Of a DNA stretch of 64,000 nt, positions 46,795 through 57,621 are shown one piece after another (positions within the stretch are counted from its first letter, which is position 1; every line of letters begins with the position of its first letter). Source of the DNA: Rhyzopertha dominica. Lineage: Eukaryota; Arthropoda; Insecta; Coleoptera; Bostrichidae. The stretch lies in assembly GCA_025024175.1 (NCBI GenBank), contig QCXZ01000041.1:4893786-4957785 (forward strand), read 5' to 3'. A program made the translations under genes and the position numbers. The notes under the pieces were generated by a model. That model saw only the letters and a list, made by a program, of their open reading frames with translations, searched no databases and was not told where the DNA came from.

Positions 46795-47465
46795 TAAGCG
46801 ATTGATTCTTTAGCTGTGAGTCGAATCAAACGAACCAAGGCATGAATCGTTAAAATCGAACGACTCGCTCATGTACGACCCAACTTTACCAGTACATTTT
46901 AAGTTTCCATGGTTTCCTACGCGCGTATTGCCTGCCCGTCAGAAGCCATATTGAATTAGGCTTTTTAGAACACGTGACTTTCGGAGCGACTGCCAGGGGG
47001 CACATGTCAAAACGATGCAGCTTCTAGCGCGCTGTCATAGAAACACCATTAATTAATGCCAACGTCAGTCACTAGAGCTGGGACATTCGATTCAATTCAA
47101 ATCGTTCGATCAATCGCGTAGATTCGAATCCTTTAAGTCGTTCATATGGATATTGAAAGTGACAGCGGTGTCTCCTGTCTCGCCACAGCATATAAATATG
47201 CCGTCATGCTGTGTTCTCGTCGTGTGCTGTCGTCAGCCGTTAACCTTGTACGACGCACGAACGACGCTGAATCATTAGCTGTGAGCCAAATCAAGGCATG
47301 AGTCATTCAATTTGAACGACTTGGTCATGAAGGACCCAACTCTATCAGCCTCGTGTCCGTTTCCAGGGTTTCGTAGGCGCGTCCCATGCGTGCGCTTTTT
47401 GCCCCCTGGACGCCATATTGGATGACATACTCTTAAAAAGCCTAATGGCGTAGAAGTCTAATGGA
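46795..47465. mobile_element. Older MITE M1 copy, split by a younger one
   Basis: 46795-46956 is a diverged copy of the right half of the M1 MITE (TTAGCTGTGAGTCGAATCAA, GACCCAACT, GCCATATTGAA). After the inserted younger copy, the expected right end appears to resume as ATGGCGTAGAAGTCTAAT at 47445-47462, in place of the ATGACGTAATC...CCTAAT of the intact copy. The left half is missing. The MITE thus inserted into its own kind. Confidence 0.75.
46957..47444. mobile_element. MITE M1, copy 2
   Basis: 488 bp, same ends as 32337-32880 (TAGGCTTTTTAGAACACGTG ... TCTTAAAAAGCCTA) and again flanked by AT on each side (46955-46956, 47445-47446). It is very similar to copy 1, with a deletion of about 55 bp in the left-central part. 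The two copies are so alike that their activity was probably recent compared with the partial copy around this one. Confidence 0.93.
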
Positions 47466-49085
47466 GGTTATGTTTTAATCTGTCATGCGTGCCACGTAAT
47501 GCTTTGATATCGTGTTCTTTGGATAAAAACTAATGATTGTCACCCCTTAGTGCCTTGCCTGTGACGATTTTATTTTTTTATCATTGATTGTTTTCACCAG
47601 TACTTTTCACCATTACTCATATCCGATTTCAATTCTTTAATGAGATCAAAACAACACGTGATTGTCAGTTTTTTCTGCACTCAATGAATTTTTAAGTTTT
47701 TCATTTGGACTCCGCGTTCAGAGAAAGATACCGACTGAAGTGGATTGAAGTCACAATTCGTTTTGCGAGAAGACAAAAAACACAAAATTAATTTTGCTAT
47801 TTGATTAAAATTATTTCGGCTTATAACAATAAAATAATATTCCTTTTTCAATTAGATTATTTTAATAAAATTGTAGTCTCTCCTGACTAGCCTTCCCCCC
47901 CTGATTTGAAAGTTGATCTGGTTAATTATGGTCGTGCATGTAAGGCAAGGACTCCAGAGATTGAGGAAAATATTCTGAATTGGACTACTGCTGCATTTCT
48001 GCAGCTGCAAATGATGCAGTCCCATTTTATACCTCCCTGGCTAGTAACGATAAGACACTGTCTGAAATAAGATCGTGATGCGCTCCTAAACATTTGAAGA
48101 CGTCTTTAAGCGAGGGAAAAGCGGAAAATAACGTTTACCGTCAAATGGAAGGCTGCAATCTCGACTCATCTAAACCGAGGCGGTTTATGCCTTCAACATT
48201 TTGCTTTGGCGCTCCTGCACTTTATAGTTACAACTTATTCGTGCTCTTATCCCTGCTTTGACCTTTACGGTTCTACGTTGTAGGAAACTGCAGAATAAAA
48301 CAGGGTAATCTACAATAATTTGTCAGTTATAGGATTGTTCGGGATTCTTTTAATAAGGATAATTGTAAAGGTAGCACTGTGTGTGTTACATCCTGAAAGA
48401 GACAGAACGAACCTTCCCGCATGCGAGGTTTTAAATATCAAATTTAATAATAAAAAGAATATATTCAACAAACAAACAAACAGCATAACATATTTACTGG
48501 ATTTACTTAAGCAGATATGTAAACAAAAGTTGGATGTTTCGAGTGATACTACATCATGTTAGTGCAGTAACCCGTCCTCTACTTCTTGCTTATAAGTAAT
48601 TTTTAGTACGCGGTGCGCGTACGTCGATGACCGATGACGTTCAGTTGTGTTGTGTCTGTACGTTTTTGATTAGAAATGACAGTGATAGAGAGTACCAAAT
48701 CTTCTGTGATATATGTATCCAGAAATTACGATTCCAATGCCCTCACCTTGCTTACAAACAACGGAGACCGTTTTGTAAAACGCAAATTTAAGATTCACTA
48801 ACAAGAAGATCGAGCAGAAAATAAGACAATATTGATTTCTATTTGGATCAAGTAGAAAGTGAGATTCTTCTTGTTCTTCGTGAATTAAAACATTTTTTTG
48901 GGCAAGGCCTGTCCAAAGAACTATATACCTATAGTTCTCTTAGTAAAGAACATTGTAAATTTCTTATTTCTATTCTGACCATCGTTATCGGTAATACCAA
49001 ACTCGAGACACCTTGTGAAAGCAATATTACTTTCTGATTTTACCCTAGAGATTTGAAATAGATATCCATCGCCATGCTTTATTAA
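47466..49085. other. No gene recognised; 5' flank of the receptor gene
   Basis: 1.6 kb upstream of the gustatory receptor. No further receptor exon, TATA box or other element could be supported. Small open frames at 48320 and 48843 show no domain. Confidence 0.5.
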
Positions 49086-49145
49086 TTGCTTTTTGGAATC
49101 ATAAGCTTTGTAGTAAATCACCAGTATAACAATAAAAGTGACACC

Positions 49146-50329
49146 ATGCACATTGATCTAATAACTCGCAGCTTAAGCAATTACGCTTGTTTCTTTTGTT
49201 TATTACCGATCTGGAAAAGTAAGTGGAACGTACTGTATAAATTCTACGGATTGTGCTGGATTGCAAGTTTGCTGTATTTGTTTCAATGGGTAACTAGGGA
49301 AAAAATTTACTGGGGTATTTACAATTCGGAAAACTTACTTATATACGCGTTTTTGGATTTATGCACCAGTGCTAGCGTTTATTTGGCAAATCTGTCGGCA
49401 ATCGCCAATGCTGTTTTCTTCAAATCCCAGAAATACAAAATAATAGTAGATAACATCGCCCAGATGGAAGTGCACCTGAAAACAAGTGCCAATTCCTACA
49501 GTTTGAGAAAGATAAAGCTACAAATATTATCCACTTTAGCGTTCTCCTTAGGTTTCACGGTTGTCTGGACAGCAGTCTACCAGTACTACTTGGGATTTGA
49601 ACTAAGCAAACTCTTTTTAGCCTACAGCTTAAACGTAATGATGTTTTTAATAAACTGGATTGTACAAAATACAATTATTGGAGCTACTGCTTCTAATTTA
49701 GCAACTGTAAACGAGAGATTAGCTGTAGCACTTTCCAACTATACCAAGGGATTTAAACTAGTCAGTCAAAGGTCCATTCCGGAACTGCAAGAATACTGTG
49801 GTTACTACAAAACTGCTTTTAAGACAGTTGGCCTATTGAATTCATTCTACGGCAGCCAGATGTTGATTATGGCATTTCTAAACTGCATGGTGATCATATA
49901 CAATATGTATATTTTAACTATGGATAAGATAGGCATTGCAGCAATACCAGAAGCCTTCCTTCTGATGACATCAATCTACCATACCCTTATTTATCTGGTA
50001 TGACAAACTGAAGTTTTATTATACTGAATCATTTTTTGGGTTTGCAGGTTCCCCTCATACTGATTACAAGAACGAGCGATCGGATTAAAGAAGAAACCGA
50101 AAATTTCCAACGTATAATAGGGAAAGCCCTGTGTGAGTTGTATTGCCAAAATGATTGCTTACGACGGAACACGGTTGAAAACAGTGTGCGATTCTTAGCG
50201 AGATATGTTAACGGCAGGAAAGAAACTATCAATGCTAACTATTTGTTTCCTGTGGATAAAGCTCTCCTTCTCAAAGTAGGGGGGTCCGTGCTATCCTATA
50301 TAGCTATTGTGTGTGAGCTTAATGAATAG
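49146..50329 (+). CDS. Gustatory receptor, seven transmembrane
   Basis: Insect chemoreceptor of the gustatory receptor family, probably a ligand-gated channel subunit in the dendrite membrane of taste or other chemosensory neurons; the ligand cannot be inferred. Exon 1 runs to 49997, the intron is GTATGA...TTGCAG (49998-50047, phase 0), exon 2 50048-50329. Hydrophobic segments, in order: VLYKFYGLCWIASLLYLF, LLIYAFLDLCTSASVYLANL, LSTLAFSLGFTVVWTAVYQY, LAYSLNVMMFLINWIVQ, MLIMAFLNCMVIIYNMYIL, AFLLMTSIYHTLIYLVPLIL, LLLKVGGSVLSYIAIVC. The last ends in SYIAIVCEL, a degenerate form of the family signature TYhhhhhQF with exact spacing, and FPVDKALLLK precedes it as usual. Start: ATG at 49146 gives 377 residues; an in-frame ATG at 49086 would add 20. 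No stop or frameshift. It stands alone here, so clustering cannot be judged. Confidence 0.88.
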
Positions 50330-50524
50330 GGTTTTCTACAGATCTACATTGAAGTTGAGGCCACAATGTTAATTTTTCAGATTCAGGAATGGCTAAGACA
50401 CGGTATTGTTAAGATACTAAACTACTTAGTTGGTTTCGCATATTCTGTTATTACTTCTTTGCACAAAGGATATTTCTCCCGATTTTATATATTTTTTTCT
50501 GCCTTCTGTTCGTCTTTAAGTGTA

Positions 50525-50530
50525 AATAAA
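50525..50530 (+). promoter_or_regulatory. Candidate polyadenylation signal
   Basis: AATAAA about 195 bp after the receptor stop codon. It is the nearest canonical signal in this direction; AT-rich context makes chance occurrence possible. Confidence 0.4.
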
Positions 50531-50939
50531 TGAGTATAGAAACTACATATTTTATACATCCCTACTTACTTGCTGCAGAGCCTTCTTATCCATAAATTTT
50601 ATTATTTTTTCCTTTTTTTAAGTGTCATGATTTAGTGACAATATTTATTATATATTCATTGAATTATAAGTCTTTGATCAAAAGGTACTAGTAATGTTAT
50701 ACCGAGCAACTTCGACGTTGTTCAGAAGGTAGGGAATATTCTGTTTCTTTCGAGAAAAGGATATAACAGCACATTTGGCTATATTAATGACAGTCGATCA
50801 AGACAGCATCATTTGATCTATACTGAGTAGATCCCCCGGAAGCATATGACAATCATCTTCTAAAGTTATGTCACGATATATTTTAAAGTCATGAGCTTAA
50901 AGTAACGCACTACAAACTGCATCATAAGTAATATCATTG

Positions 50940-52763
50940 TACAGATATCCCTTTGCAGCTTCGCAATCCTAATGACATTAATCATTACTTTAGTTCTGTA
51001 TTCTCAAGCCTTAATGATCGACGTTCAACCACTACTCATTATACTTCAACTAAATACAAAGAAGGCTCGGTATTCTCTTTTGTACTCCCTGACATAGACG
51101 ATATTAAAAATATAATATCTAAACTTAAGCTTTCCAGTCCTGGATGGGATGACATTTCTGCGAAGATGATCAATTTTTGATTATCAAAACTTGCTCCTCA
51201 TATCACACATATAGTTAATTGTTGCCTCGAAAGCGGTTACTTCCCAGTATCATGGAAAACCTCCGTTATTATTCCCATTCCAAAAATAAACAATCCGGTT
51301 AACTTTAGTGACCTTCGTCCCATAAGTTTAGTACCTACATTTGTAAAATTATCGAGAAAGTTGTACATCTGCAACTTTACAATTACACATTAGAGAATAA
51401 TCTAATTTCACCGTTCCAATCAGGTTTTCAGAAAAATCAAAGTACTACCACGGTACTGTTGAAAGTCCTGGACGATATAATAAGAGAGCTTGATAAGGGC
51501 AACTGCACGGCTCTCGTTTTACTTGATTTCTCTAAAGCGTTTGACACAATCGATCATGAGCTAATGTGTGCCAAATTGTCTTACTTTGGACTTGATGCAA
51601 TCGTATGTAGATTTTTTGTGTCTTATTTCAAAGACCGCTTCCAAGTAGTTCGAGTTAATGCCTTCTTTCGGATAAAGTGCCAGTTACTAGTGGTGTGCCC
51701 CAAGGGTTCAGTACTGGGAACCCTTCTATATTTAATCTATACTTCCGATATATTTAGCCGTGTTAAATTTTCTAATATTCTAGGATATGCTGATGACACC
51801 CAACTGTACCTATCCTTTAAGATGTGCGACACAACTACCGCATGCGAGCAGCTTAATTGCGATCTCGACTCCATCTCTAAATACAGCATTGACCACAATC
51901 TTAAACTAAATGCTGATAAATGTAAGGTCATATGCTTTGCGCCTGGTGTAATATCTCAGTTGGTTAAATCACAAATGAGTATAGCTATTGAAGGTGTATC
52001 CATCAATATATGTTCTGAAGTTAAGAACCTTGGTTTAATCTTCGACGGAGACCTCCGCTTTGACACCCACGTCTCTTTACTCATTAGAAAATGTTATTTT
52101 GTTCTCAAACTGCTATACAGTAACATGGAAGTAATTAACTTCAAAACTCGCAAAAAGCTTACAGAAACCTTAGTCCTGTCATTGCTTAACTACGGTCTAG
52201 TAATTTTCTTTCCATGTTTAAACTCAAGAACACAAAATCAGATTCAGATGATCCAGAACAGTTGTTGTCGCTTTATATACAGTCTAAGAAAGTTTGATTA
52301 TGTTTCTGCCAAGATCAATGAACTTAAATGGCTGAAAATGTCTAATGTCTACCGCTTACATTTGCTTTCTCTGGTGCATAGAGTACTGCTTACAGATTTT
52401 CCGTCGTATCTAAGAGAAAAATTGAAATTTAGAAGTAGTGTTCACCAGCTTGGGTTGCGCTTCACCAACTCGTCACTCAATATACCTAAATATTGTACGT
52501 CATTATTTTCCAGGTCATTTACGTATAACCCTTTAACATCATCACATAACCGCTTTTGTAAGGACTTAGTGCGTTTCAATATCAGCAGCTTCCGTAAGGC
52601 TATCAAGAATATACTTGTTGAGCTGCAATAGTTTTTACGTTTATCATTGATAGGTTCTCTTTTTTCTGTTATCTTACCTTTAAGTTTACTCATTTCTGTA
52701 CACAGGTTAAGTAGAATAGTTATGCTAGACTTCGCCTGTGTATATGATTACTCAATAAAGACC

Positions 52764-52820
<57 letters not shown>
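50940..52820 (+). pseudogene. LINE with ATT tail, RT nearly complete
   Basis: 5'-truncated non-LTR retrotransposon. The linker before RT (NDINHYFSSVFSS, IISKLKLSSPGWDDISAKM) ends in a stop at 51180. It continues CCLESGYFPVSWKTSVIIPI, FSDLRPISLVPTFVK, then a 1-base loss at ~51345 (compared with the copy at 4.1 kb, which retains the base). From 51459 an open frame of 390 codons gives LVLLDFSKAFDTIDHELM, GYADDTQLYLSF (catalytic ADD), KNLGLIFDGDLRFDTHV and the C-terminal LRKFDYVSAKINELKWL. In motif B the residues are CPKGSVLGTLLYLIYT, with K in place of the usual Q. The 3' end has AATAAAGACC followed by an (ATT)n tail at 52768-52820. Same family as the fragment at 4.1 kb. Confidence 0.94.
52768..52820. 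repeat. ATT repeat tail of the LINE
   Basis: About 17 uninterrupted ATT/TAT units marking the 3' end of the LINE. Confidence 0.95.
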
Positions 52821-52823
<3 letters not shown>

Positions 52824-54585
52824 CAATAAAAATAATATGGGGTCAAAATTAAATCATTGTGAAACACCAGATGTCGCTAAAAATCACCAGAATCTTTAAG
52901 TTTTTTATGTCAGACTGCATGCACCAGATATAACTCGAGCGTGATGCAGAAATATGCTTTTTTCAATCGGCATCTCAATGATTTAGAACCATTGTACCTA
53001 AGTGTCAGGATCGTCAGATCTTAAATAAGACTGAAATAGCACAAGTAAGGATGTGAAACTTATGAATCAGGTTCTTATTATTAACTATATCAAACATCTT
53101 ACTAAAGTCAGTGTATATTACATCCACTTGGATTCTAACATCAAGACCATCTGACATCAAACATGCTGTCCCTGTGAGAAATCAATGTTGATAATGATTA
53201 ATGAATGGGGATAAATTTAAAATAAATATAATAGTTGGTAAGCAGCTAAACACCTGACATAAATTGAAGGATTTCCATTAATAATCTATATTATTTAACT
53301 TTCTAGTGGTTGCACACATATTTAAAGGGTTGACCAATAATTACATTCTTGGCTCTAGTTCATGAAGTCCTGAACAATTTCAGATAATTCTTGTAGTAGG
53401 GTTATATAAATACATAAATCAACCTGAGAAAATATACTGTAAATAATTATGCTGATAAAATAGGCAATTAGTAATTGTTGTTTAATAACTGGAACACTTT
53501 AAAAGTTGACGAAGCAGGCACGTATAAAACAATATTACCGCTGAAAAACCTCAAGCAGACAATTTTACAGCGCCGAACATTTTTCACCGGTTGAATTCCG
53601 GCTACGTCAGCCGTTTTCAGCTTGATGTCTCGGTTTAAGCGTTTCCATAAACCTCGTCTACGGCTGAGATTAACTTATCTAAAACGCGCCATACTCTGCA
53701 GTTTTATTGCGAACCATCAGATTGCCCTGTGTCACAGCCCTAATGGATGGCGCGTTTAAAATGTTGCCGCTGAAATGTCCCTGCATCCATCATTTCTGCG
53801 ATTGTGGGGCCTCCAATTATAGCGGTTCGGTATGCATGCAATAGATATTGTACCACGTGTAGTTGCAAGCAACAATCTATGAGACTCATTATACGAACAG
53901 ACGATTACCGATTACAATGGTTTACAAGTATTACCAGAAGCTGTCGTAAATAACAGACGAGTTCGGCACGTTCCACTGTTTTGCAGCGGAGTGGACCGTA
54001 TCTAAAAATTGTGTTTAGGCTTTTTTCGAATTTTTTTCCGTACACATAAATCAATGAGCATTATTTGGTATTATTAATTGAACTACAAATATTTCTCATC
54101 TAATAGCTTTCAATGTATGACTAAATCGCATTCTTTCCTAATTTAATGAGTAGTATCTATTTTATAACCATGAATGGTAAACATTCCAATTTCAATGCGG
54201 TAGCCCATACTTTCTAATTTTTGATGGCGGTGTGCAATAGTCCTCTGCTCTGTTTCTTCACAGGTTAAAATTTTCTTTTAATCCGGAGGGTCATAAACGT
54301 AGTTTCTACCTGTATATTTATTTGGAAATAAGAAGAAATCGGAACTATTCTACTCCTTCTATAAATGGTATTGAAAGCATATATGTTTACTTATATTTTA
54401 AAGTTTTAGACCATATAAGCGCACCAAGTACAATATTTTTTACTTCTTCAGTCATACCTACATATATGCTTACATTTAGTCACTTATTAAGAGGCGTTTG
54501 TGACAAATACATTTCGTAGGGCAACTGGTCAAACAGATTATTGCTGATTTTAAACCGTGGGGCAACTGAGTACCTCCAAAACAAT
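52821..54585. other. No confident gene
   Basis: Mostly featureless. On the minus strand 54280-54143 a short frame reads LTCEETEQRTIAHRHQKLE and SMGYRIEI before a stop; the amino-acid pattern looks protein-like, preceded in another frame by VYDPPD. I do not recognise the family and cannot exclude chance. Confidence 0.3.
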
Positions 54586-54589
54586 TAAA

Positions 54590-55498
54590 TATGTTCATTC
54601 TTATTATTAGAATCTGTTGCGGCAATATACCTGAGTGCTTAATCGACTGGTCCGAGCATACTCTGCAAAAGTATGTTAAAACCATTGGCTTTTCAATGAA
54701 AAAGGTGGAGAAGAAGCAATGCTTGATGGAAAGCCAGGTAATAAGAAAGTGGAGATACGATTATTTAAAATCTATAAAAATGTATAAGTAGGAAAATCGT
54801 CCCATATTTTTCCTCGACGAAACATGGTACGACATTCCGGCGTCAAAAGGAAAAATAATAATGATTCTACACGCAGGAGGTGAAAATGGTTTCATTCCTG
54901 GAGCCTTGTATCATGGATGTAAGAACTTAAAAGAAGCAATCGCCGATTATCATTCTGATATGAATGCGGAAGTGTTTGAAAATTGGTTCGAAAACATTTT
55001 ATTGCCCAAATTGCCACCAAACAGCGTCATAGTAATGGACAACGCTAGTTATCATTCGGAGCACCTGGATAAAATTCCAAATACAACAACTAATAAGGCA
55101 ACCATTCAAGAGTTTTTAAGGAAAGAAGATTTATATTTCGAAGAGGACCACACAAAAAAAACAATTGTTGGAAGTGCTTGGCACAAAAAAATTTTCGAAG
55201 AAATTTAACATTGACATTCTCGCTTCTACAATTACCCCCATATCGTTGCATTTTCAACCCCATTGAAATGATATGGGGGCAGTTGAAACAAAGAATTCGA
55301 CGAGGGAACACCGGTGGAAAATTTGGCAATGAAATGCTGCTAAAAATTAGACACGAAGCTGAAATAACAAGTGTTAATGCATAGAGAAATTTAGTGCGGC
55401 ATGTACTGCACATTGAAAATCGGTACAGAGCAAATCATGTACAAGAATTAATAATAGAAGTTAATCGTGATTTTAGCAGTGAAAGTGATAGTGAGTAA
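54590..55498 (+). pseudogene. DDE transposase, second copy of the wide-spaced type
   Basis: Related to the transposase at 39.8-41.3 kb but from a different, older element. In order: a helix-turn-helix-like start (TLQKYVKTIGFSMKKVEKKQ), a stop at 54787, FFLDETWYDIPASKGK (D1) at ~54810, IMILHAGGENGFIPGA, FENWFENILLPKLPPNS, VIVMDNASYHSEHLDKI (D2), then a frameshift/deletion near 55180-55210, LLQLPPYRCIFNPIEMIWGQ (E) and RHVLHIENRYRANH, ending in the acidic FSSESDSE at 55497. All three catalytic residues survive, but stops and frameshifts exclude function. Terminal repeats were not found. Confidence 0.88.
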
Positions 55499-57620
55499 TT
55501 TTTTTAGTTTGTGACTCTTGTAATGTGCTTATTAACAAGCTGTAATGAACATAATCGATACCGGGTATAAATTTTATTGTGCACTATTGTAATTTTTTTC
55601 TAACAAATGTAAATAATTTTCTGCATACTAATTTGTATGTTTTTATATTAAATTTGTATAAATTCTTTATGACATGCAAAGGCTTTTTTTATACATCGGA
55701 AAATTTAAACCCAATAAAGTATCACGTAAAAGTAGATCGCGGGTCGCGCCAGTTAGTATCAGGTCTGCATTAAATAAAATTTGTTATAAAAGCTTCTATG
55801 TTTTATGGATTGCTAAATTATCACAACTAACAAATTTCAAAATTTATAGTGGAAAAGGTAAAATTTTAGCCAACAAAATTTTTTTGAATGCGCCCCATTT
55901 AGGAACTTTGAAGCGTGCCACTAATCCTAATAGTTTACGACGGCCGACCATCAAGCTGTAAAACCCTCTGCATGAGCCAGTCTCATAGATCGTTGCTTGA
56001 TACTTTACCAGTGAATTAGATTGAACTGAAAATACGAACACTAAGGCACCAAAAACCAGGATTCCTTGACTTAGTGTAATACCCAAGATGGTTAGTGGGC
56101 TAACCATTAATTACATGGTTTTACTTCGTTATAACCGGTAAAGGAATGCTACAAATTTGCTGGGTATTTCTAAATACAGAATCTAAAATGTAAACAGACA
56201 ATCTTAACACTGGCGAGGCTTCTAAGAGAGAGGAGCGGAGAGGAGAATGAGGGAGCGGGAAGCAAGGTATCAAAACAATTTTGAAATTAAATTGTACACA
56301 TCATTTGAGGCAAAGATAATACGATTGTATCATATATAGCAGTGGAATGCAATATAAAGGAGCTTTAAGTTATGCAGTATGAAGAAAATCATGACTTTAA
56401 AATCAAATACGATGGAGAGAAGGCGGACATAATAGGCCACAAGCTTAAGGTAAAAGCTTTCTTAGACTGAGTTTTGATTAAAGTATTTTTCTCCAAAGAG
56501 TATCATTTTACCGTTTGCGTAGGCAAACAAATAAAGAACGATTAATACTTGGACTTAAAATGTAAGGTGCAAGAAATCAAACGAAACCTCCTAAGTGCTC
56601 TACCATAAACTAACTTCTTTAAGAGCATGACCTCTTTTGCGATGGCTGTCCTAGACAGAATATGAAGAAATGATAGGCATGCTAATGAAGTAGCTGCAGA
56701 TACTACTAATGTGGTATTTTCAATAGAGGGCCACTCCTTACCACCCCAGACTGTGCTTTCGCTCGTATAGAGAGTTATTGGTGTATGCCACAAAATCTTT
56801 GCCGTGCAACTATTGTGAAACTTCAAACGACCTATCTAGTATCTAATAGTGAATGTGCCAACGTTTTGTAATAAGTAAGTCTGATTCTATCGATATCTAG
56901 CTCAATAATAATAATTTTAAATTTTAATAAGTAGGATTCTTCTACAATTGGTAAATATTTAGTCGATTTCCAAAGATTAGGTAAGTAAAATCCTATATTT
57001 CTATTTATTCTATATAAATTCTACATCAATAAATGACATTTACATAATTAACAATAGTTTTTAAATAAGATGTTTTTATTATAAACATAAACAATAAAAA
57101 AAGAAAATAAAGTAAACGTTAAACTAGGTATATTCCAGAAAGCACTTATCAGTGGAATCAAATGATTCATTCAACGTTTAAGGCCATACAAAGCCGTTAA
57201 ACATAAAAATATTACAGATATTTTGATCCCCTCTCTAGTGAACAAATGTTTGGCGGCGGAAGATATTCAAGAAACAATCTTTCGAGATTACAATTATAAC
57301 ATGCACTAAAGGACATCAACATTTTCAGATACTGATGACTGATGTTGCAGTGCGAAGACAGTGCAGTGTTGCTTCCGGTAAGATTAAATTTACAATGTGC
57401 ATGTGTGCTATACGGTCCTGTTCGATAGTAAATTCTTTGCTTAACGAAAGAAAATGGCGTTTCTATGTCGTAAAACGTACACGTTAAATTTATAGACCGT
57501 TAAATCAAGCAGTATCTCTGTCACGGTCCGGTCTGATAGAAAATTACGATGATGTAGATTGCGTATGAGAAAAGTAACTAGATTTTGAAGTGTTGAGAAA
57601 TCCTCTATTTGTTGATTATT
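55499..57620. other. No confident gene; two minus-strand open frames
   Basis: Two minus-strand frames stand out. 56826-56542 contains WHTPITLYTSESTVWGGKEW and a hydrophobic stretch TLVVSAATSLACLSFLHIL; 56107-55844 contains ILGITLSQGILVFGALVFVF. Both have one hydrophobic segment and could be exons of a small membrane protein transcribed towards lower coordinates, but I could not join them by convincing splice sites or identify a family. A purine-rich stretch lies at 56225-56265. Confidence 0.3.
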
Positions 57621-57621
57621 A

